A stretch of DNA of 64,000 bases from Haloarcula laminariae (GTDB lineage Archaea > Halobacteriota > Halobacteria > Halobacteriales > Haloarculaceae), in assembly GCF_025457605.1 (NCBI RefSeq), contig NZ_JAMZFY010000002.1:558001-622000 (forward strand). The letters are read 5' to 3'. How positions within the stretch are numbered: position 1 is the first letter of the stretch; each line of letters starts with the position of its first letter. Made by a program: the position numbers and the translations under genes. The notes under the pieces are model-generated. The model saw only the letters and a program-made list of their open reading frames with translations. It made no database searches and had not been told where the DNA came from. Positions 59,791 to 64,000 of the stretch are shown in pieces.

Positions 59791-60477
59791 CTACGCCTCC
59801 GGGAGGATTTCCGTGCCTTCGAACTCGCCGTCCTGTACCGCGTCGACGACCCGCTGGGGGTCGGTCCCGTCCAGGACGATAGTGCGGATGCCCGAGCGCT
59901 CTATGACCTTGGCGGCCAGCAGGTCGACCGGCGCGCTGGAGCCGGCGTTCATCTCGATGTCGGCGATGACGTCGACGAGCTCGCCCGCGGTCAGCTGGTC
60001 GAACCGGGTCGCCTCGGAGTCGCTGTCGGGGTCGGCGCTGTAGACCCCGTTGACCGAGGTCGCATACACCAGCAGGTCGGCGCCGACGTACTCGGCGAAG
60101 GCGGCGGCGACGGCGTCGGTCGTCTGGGCGGCGACGATACCGCCGAGGACGGGGATGTCCCCGCGCCGGATGGCCTCGCGACCGCTCTCGTAGCTCTCCG
60201 CGGGCGCGGCCGCGGCCCGGTCGTCGAGCGCGGCGATGAGCAGCCGGCCGTTCAGCCTGGTGACGGCGATGCCGAGCTGGTCGAGCTCTATCTCGTTTGC
60301 GCCCAGCTCGCGGGCGGTTCCGATGTACTCGCGGGCCGTGGGGCCGCCACCGACGACCGCCCCCAGCGTGTGGCCCGCCGAATCCAGCGACTGGATGGCG
60401 GCCGCGTAGTCGGCTACCCGGTCCGGTTCGAGGTCGGGGGCGAGAACGCTCCCACCGACGTTGACGACGACTTTCAT
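59791..60477 (-). CDS. pyrH: UMP kinase
   Basis: A 228-residue amino-acid-kinase-fold enzyme that makes UDP from UMP. VVNVGGSVLAPD at the N-terminus, GAVVGGGPTAREYI and the later YATSVNGVYSADPD match archaeal UMP kinase. First gene of the pyrH-lysS pair with no gap. Confidence 0.95.
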   Translation of the reverse strand: MKVVVNVGGSVLAPDLEPDRVADYAAAIQSLDSAGHTLGAVVGGGPTAREYIGTARELGANEIELDQLGIAVTRLNGRLLIAALDDRAAAAPAESYESGREAIRRGDIPVLGGIVAAQTTDAVAAAFAEYVGADLLVYATSVNGVYSADPDSDSEATRFDQLTAGELVDVIADIEMNAGSSAPVDLLAAKVIERSGIRTIVLDGTDPQRVVDAVQDGEFEGTEILPEA

Positions 60478-60812
60478 TGGCCCGGCGTAACCACGAGGGG
60501 CGCTTAAGCGTTGTCAAGCGGGGACGCCAAAGCACGGCGACACCGCTGACGGGAGTCTGACGATAATGGGGATGAAATTGCCGCTAAGTGGCCCCGAAAC
60601 CGGGGGTCTTCGCCGTTTTACGACGCCGATTTCGGCCGGTCTCTGAACACGCTACCATAAGCTGAGAGTGATTTATAAAATGTCTCCGGGCTTTAGAAAC
60701 CGTCGTAAAACGTACGATTTTGGTTGATTTGGCCTGAAAGCCTCCAAAGCGACGCGAACCTTCCTTCCTTTATATACTCTTGCCGGACCACTACTGAAAC
60801 GAGGCGACACAG
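60478..60812. other. Gene-free stretch with promoters and a 12-bp inverted repeat
   Basis: 335 bases without a gene. CGTTTTACGACG (60614-60625) and CGTCGTAAAACG (60701-60712) are perfect complements 75 bases apart. A TATA-like TTTATATA lies at about 60770-60777, some 40 bases before the ATG at 60813. The pyrH promoter must lie at the left side. Confidence 0.5.
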
Positions 60813-61061
60813 ATGAGCGCAACTACGCAGCCCTCCGGTGAGGAAGCGCCCTCGAAAGAACAGCGACTCAAGTCGTTCCTGGCTGAGAAAGCGGCCGACG
60901 GTGAGATGTACTTCAAGAGCAAGTTCATCGCGGACGAGGTCGGCCTCTCCCCCAAAGAGATTGGCGCGCTGATGGTCAAGCTCAAGGACAGCGCGACAGA
61001 GATTCACGTCGAGAAGTGGTCGTACACGAGCGCGACTACCTGGCGTATCGAACCCGCGTAG
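60813..61061 (+). CDS. DUF7123-like small winged-helix-type protein
   Basis: An 82-residue soluble protein. YFKSKFIADEVGLSPKEIGALM looks like a helix-turn-helix, followed by IHVEKWSYTSATTWRIEP, a wing-like strand pair. The pattern is strongly conserved among haloarchaeal small proteins I can recall as DUF7123. A DNA-binding role is plausible. A long AT-rich upstream region with an inverted repeat suggests regulation. Confidence 0.8.
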   Translation: MSATTQPSGEEAPSKEQRLKSFLAEKAADGEMYFKSKFIADEVGLSPKEIGALMVKLKDSATEIHVEKWSYTSATTWRIEPA

Positions 61062-61143
61062 TCCCGGTTCCGTCCCCCTGGTCCCCCCTCCATCGTCCGC
61101 CGGAACACCGACTATTAATGTCCGCGCCGACTATCCGTAGCCG

Positions 61144-62352
61144 ATGAGTGGCCACGGTGACGACGCGCCGTCCCCCGACGAACTCACAGGTGTGTTCCGC
61201 GTGGCAGCCGTCGACCGGACCGACGGCACCGTCCGATACTTCGGTGAGCCGCTGGTCCGACCCGACGCCGCCGTCGAGACGCTCCGGCCGCAGTTCGCCC
61301 AGTCGGGCTACTCGTTGTCGCTCGAACGCCAGCCGACACCGCCCTCTGCCGGCCAGTCCGGTTCGAACCCGCCCGTGCGGCCGGCGGGCGGCGGGGCCGG
61401 GTCCCCCCGGACACAGCAGTACGCGCTGGTGGCCGAACCCAAAGACAGCGGCGGGATTCCCTGGCTCAACGTCGGGCTGCTGGTCGCGACCGTCGCTTCG
61501 ACGCTGTTCGTCGGCGCGAGCAGCTGGTACTACATCCCGGTGGCCGACCAGCCGCTCCGTATCTTCGAGGCGTGGCCCTTCGTCGTCGCGATGCTCGGGG
61601 TCCTGGGCATCCACGAACTCGGCCACTACGCCGCCGCCCGCTACCACGGGGTCGACGTGACGTTGCCGTACTTCATTCCGTTTCCATCCCTGCTCGGGAC
61701 GATGGGCGCTGTCATCAACATCCGCGGGCGTATCCCCTCCCGCCGCGCCCTCTTCGATATCGGCGTCGCGGGACCGCTCGCCGGGCTGGTCGCGACCGTC
61801 GCAGTCACGCTCGTCGGCTTTACGCTCGACCCGATATCGGTCCCCCAGCACGTTCGGGAGGGCGGCAGCCAGTACGCCATCAACTTCCACGACCCGCTGC
61901 TCATGCAGGCCATCGAAGGGTTCGTCAGGACGCTCGGTGTCGGAACCGCCGTCGGGCCCGCGGAGGCGGTCCACCCCGTCGTCTTCGCCGGCTGGGCGGG
62001 GATGTTCTTCACCTTCCTGAACCTCCTACCAGTGGGCCAGCTTGACGGGGGACACATCGTCCGTGCCATCGTCGGCCAGCGCCAGGAGACCGTCGCTGCC
62101 GCCGTCCCCGGCGGCCTCTTCGCGCTCGCGGGCTTTCTCTATCTCACCCAGGACGCCCCGCCCATCGGCTTCGGCGTCTGGACGCTGTGGGTGTTCTGGG
62201 GCCTGCTCGCGGCGGGGATGGCCTACGCCGGGCCGGCCAGCCCGACCGTCGACGAGCCGCTGGACCGGCGACGCGCCGTACTGGGCGTCGCCACGTTCGG
62301 TTTGGGCCTGGCCTGTTTCACGCCGATTCCGTTCGAGATTGTCGCGGCCTGA
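61144..62352 (+). CDS. Site-2 protease family metalloprotease without PDZ
   Basis: A 402-residue M50 membrane protease. The zinc motif HELGHYAAARYHGV (about residue 158) and LLPVGQLDGGHIVRAI (about residue 296) are intact. A soluble N-terminal part (about 1-100) includes a proline/glycine-rich linker before six or so helices. No PDZ domain, unlike the enzyme at 55823. Substrate unknown. Confidence 0.92.
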   Translation: MSGHGDDAPSPDELTGVFRVAAVDRTDGTVRYFGEPLVRPDAAVETLRPQFAQSGYSLSLERQPTPPSAGQSGSNPPVRPAGGGAGSPRTQQYALVAEPKDSGGIPWLNVGLLVATVASTLFVGASSWYYIPVADQPLRIFEAWPFVVAMLGVLGIHELGHYAAARYHGVDVTLPYFIPFPSLLGTMGAVINIRGRIPSRRALFDIGVAGPLAGLVATVAVTLVGFTLDPISVPQHVREGGSQYAINFHDPLLMQAIEGFVRTLGVGTAVGPAEAVHPVVFAGWAGMFFTFLNLLPVGQLDGGHIVRAIVGQRQETVAAAVPGGLFALAGFLYLTQDAPPIGFGVWTLWVFWGLLAAGMAYAGPASPTVDEPLDRRRAVLGVATFGLGLACFTPIPFEIVAA

Positions 62353-62493
62353 TGGCCCGGCGTAAGCCGGTTTTACTCGGACGCCGATGAGACGTGTCCG
62401 CGGCTCCCGAACGTAAAATCGGCCCAATAGTGTAAAACAAATTGAACTATCGCTCGGTTATAGGTGGACGCGGGGTCTCCGCCCCGATACGAT

Positions 62494-62616
62494 ATGCCCG
62501 CCGAACCCAGGCAGTCCACCGACGAGCCCTCGCCGGGGTTGACCGTCGAGGAGCGGGAGGGCGCTGCGGCCAGAGCCGTCGAACTGGTGGCGGCGACACT
62601 CGCGGCGGACGGGTGA
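62494..62616 (+). CDS. Small acidic ORF, 40 residues
   Basis: MPAEPRQSTDEPSPG then a helix-like stretch ending AARAVELVAATLAADG. A TATA-like GGTTATAGG lies about 30-38 bases upstream. It ends 6 bases before the convergent thiL stop. Size and composition fit a real haloarchaeal microprotein, but there is no domain to support it. Confidence 0.4.
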   Translation: MPAEPRQSTDEPSPGLTVEEREGAAARAVELVAATLAADG

Positions 62617-62622
62617 CCGCTC

Positions 62623-63489
62623 TCAGTGCGAGTAGCCGCGGTCGGGCAGGGGCTCCCCGTCGAGGGTGACACCCGCCTCGATGACGGACCCGACCCGGTG
62701 GAGCGGGCAGGGCGTCGCGTCCCGGGCCGCCGCCAGGTCGCTCTCGGGGACCGTACACACCAGTTCGAAGTCCTCGCCGAAGAAGAGCCCCAGCTCGCGC
62801 CGGTCGCCGGCGTCCTCGGCCACCGCGTCGACCCGCTCGTCGACGGGGAGCGGTTCGGTCAGGGCCGCCCCGCAGCCGCTCGCCCCGGCGAGCTGGTGGA
62901 CTGACCGCGCCAACCCGTCGCTGGAGTCGAGCATCGCCGACGCGTAGGGGGCAAGCGCCAGGCCCGCGGCCACGCGGGGTTCAAACCGGAACAGCTCGTT
63001 TGCCGCCTCGACCTCGCCCCGGTCGAACAGCCGAATCGCCGCGGCCGTCCGGCCCAGCGTGCCGGTGACACAGAGGGCGTCCCCGGGCTCGGCCCCGGAG
63101 CGCCTGACGGGGTCGTCGGTCTCGCCCAGCGCGGTCGTGGCGACGGTGAACTCGTCGTGCCCGTCGAGGTCGCCGCCGACGTACTCCGCCCCGACCGCCT
63201 CACAGACGGCGGTCGCCCCGTCGAGGAAGGCCGACAGCTCCGACTCGTCGAACGTCGGGGCCGCGTACACCGCGACCGCGGCCGTGGCCTCGGCCCCCAT
63301 CGCCGCCACGTCCGACAGCGACGCGCCGACGGCCCGCCAGCCGGCGGTGTAGCGGGTCGTCCCGTCGGGGAAGTCCGTCCGCTCGTGGAGCATATCCGTC
63401 GTGATGACCTGCCCGTCGACGACCGCACAGTCGTCGCCGGCGGCCGCCAGCCGGTCGCCGACGAGCCCCAGGGCGGTCTGTTCGTCCAT
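62623..63489 (-). CDS. thiL: Thiamine-monophosphate kinase
   Basis: A 288-residue enzyme making thiamine diphosphate from thiamine monophosphate. GDDCAVVDGQVITTDML at the N-terminus carries the metal-binding Asp residues, then SLSDVAAMGAEATA, GGDLDGHDEFTV, MLDSSDGLARSVHQLA and GEDFELVCTVPE, all as in ThiL. ATG 63489 gives MDEQTALGLVGDRL; the C-terminus is normal. Confidence 0.95.
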   Translation of the reverse strand: MDEQTALGLVGDRLAAAGDDCAVVDGQVITTDMLHERTDFPDGTTRYTAGWRAVGASLSDVAAMGAEATAAVAVYAAPTFDESELSAFLDGATAVCEAVGAEYVGGDLDGHDEFTVATTALGETDDPVRRSGAEPGDALCVTGTLGRTAAAIRLFDRGEVEAANELFRFEPRVAAGLALAPYASAMLDSSDGLARSVHQLAGASGCGAALTEPLPVDERVDAVAEDAGDRRELGLFFGEDFELVCTVPESDLAAARDATPCPLHRVGSVIEAGVTLDGEPLPDRGYSH

Positions 63490-63582
63490 ACGCACCCGTC
63501 GGCCCCGCTCCTCAAAACGACCGTGGATGTCGGGCGCCCGCTGGTCGGTACGTTCAAACCTCGGACGGCCCACGCATCTCGT

Positions 63583-64000
63583 ATGGACGGCAGACGCACG
63601 GCGACGCTCGCCGGGTTCGTCGGCGCCCTCGCCGTGCTCGCGGTGCTGGTGTGGGTCGTCGGCGTCGACCGGACCCTCACCGCGTTGCTGTCTGCTGACC
63701 CCGTCGCCCTCGGCCTCGTCGGCGCCGTCGCGGTCGTCTGGCTGACCGCGTGGGGGCTGGCGCTGTGGTCCGTGTTGCGGGCGCTGGGGAGCCCGGTCCG
63801 GCCCTACGTGGCGGTGCTCGTCTACGCCGGTGCCGTCTTCGCGAACAACGTCACCCCCTTCGGTCAGGCCGGCGGCGAGCCGCTCTCGGCGCTGCTCATC
63901 TCCTCGGCGGCCGACACGGAGTACGAGACCGGGCTGGCCGCCATCGCCAGCGTCGACACGGTCCACTTCGTCCCCTCGGTGGGCTTTGCCATCGCGGGGT
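63583..64000 (+). CDS. Flippase-like (UPF0104/LPG synthase TM) membrane protein, N-terminal part
   Basis: The gene runs off the right edge; 139 residues are visible. Four hydrophobic helices are seen with NNVTPFGQAGGEPLSALL, the signature of the flippase-like/lysylphosphatidylglycerol-synthase membrane domain. The start is ATG at 63583 (MDGRRTATLAGFVG). In haloarchaea such proteins are often near glycosyltransferases for lipid-linked glycans, which cannot be checked here. Confidence 0.85.
   Translation, partial: MDGRRTATLAGFVGALAVLAVLVWVVGVDRTLTALLSADPVALGLVGAVAVVWLTAWGLALWSVLRALGSPVRPYVAVLVYAGAVFANNVTPFGQAGGEPLSALLISSAADTEYETGLAAIASVDTVHFVPSVGFAIAG

Noticed and set aside
58099-60507. An 802-residue open frame on the plus strand
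   Set aside because: It runs antisense across lysS and pyrH, which have intact catalytic motifs. Long antisense frames are expected at this GC content.

Overview
The window is chromosomal DNA of a halophilic archaeon (Halobacteria), most likely from the Haloarcula group. The signs are high GC, very acidic predicted proteins, TATA-type promoters close to start codons, Tat-type lipoproteins with an AGC lipobox, archaeal information-processing genes (eL39, eL31, aIF6, LX, prefoldin, FtsY, SRP54, aRF1, class I LysRS) and a bacteriorhodopsin of the cruxrhodopsin/archaerhodopsin kind. Gene density is high. I saw no rRNA or tRNA gene, no CRISPR array and no intact insertion sequence.

Layout. 1-10.2 kb: end of a membrane gene, SppA, an expanded PitA-type chlorite dismutase/ABM protein, the Fe-S genes sufU-like and sufS, a lone CBM6-like protein, a DUF424/TPR pair, ThpR and a ZIP metal transporter. 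10.3-14.1 kb: translation and protein-targeting run eL39-eL31-aIF6, a 42-residue zinc ribbon, LX-prefoldin alpha-FtsY. 14.3-25.5 kb: secreted lipoproteins, KDPG aldolase, two transducer-like proteins lacking the chemotaxis signalling tip (one overlapping a solute-binding lipoprotein), an AEC transporter, and a secreted protein divergent from a membrane-bound winged-helix protein. 25.6-34.5 kb: prenyl synthase, UPF0200, UPF0201 and a HAD-like protein without its nucleophile, a haem-like membrane domain fused to a molybdopterin domain, a nuclease-LTD lipoprotein, a CBS-MaoC fusion, a nucleoside-recognition membrane protein and a split MgtE-like pair. 34.6-40.9 kb: SurE, a hemerythrin fused to a degenerate AMP-binding domain, SRP54, Mn-catalase flanked by palindrome-rich gaps, and a methyltransferase with a decayed copy of its own 3' end beside it. 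41.0-51.3 kb: A-type ATP synthase operon H-I-K-E-C-F-A-B, then bop with its own activator-like site and hairpin, then atpD. 51.5-64 kb: aRF1, a MinD-like ATPase, ArgRS, two site-2 proteases, DoxX, LysRS-PyrH, ThiL and the start of a flippase-like protein.

How it fits together: the light-driven proton pump sits inside the cluster for the ATP synthase that would use its gradient, but appears to be separately controlled. The most unusual items are the binding-protein/tip-less transducer pair, the hemerythrin-pseudo-ANL fusion, the HAD-like pseudoenzyme, the bop insertion with Bat-like palindromes, and structured intergenic elements around the Mn-catalase gene. Family names come from reading the translations; no database search was run.
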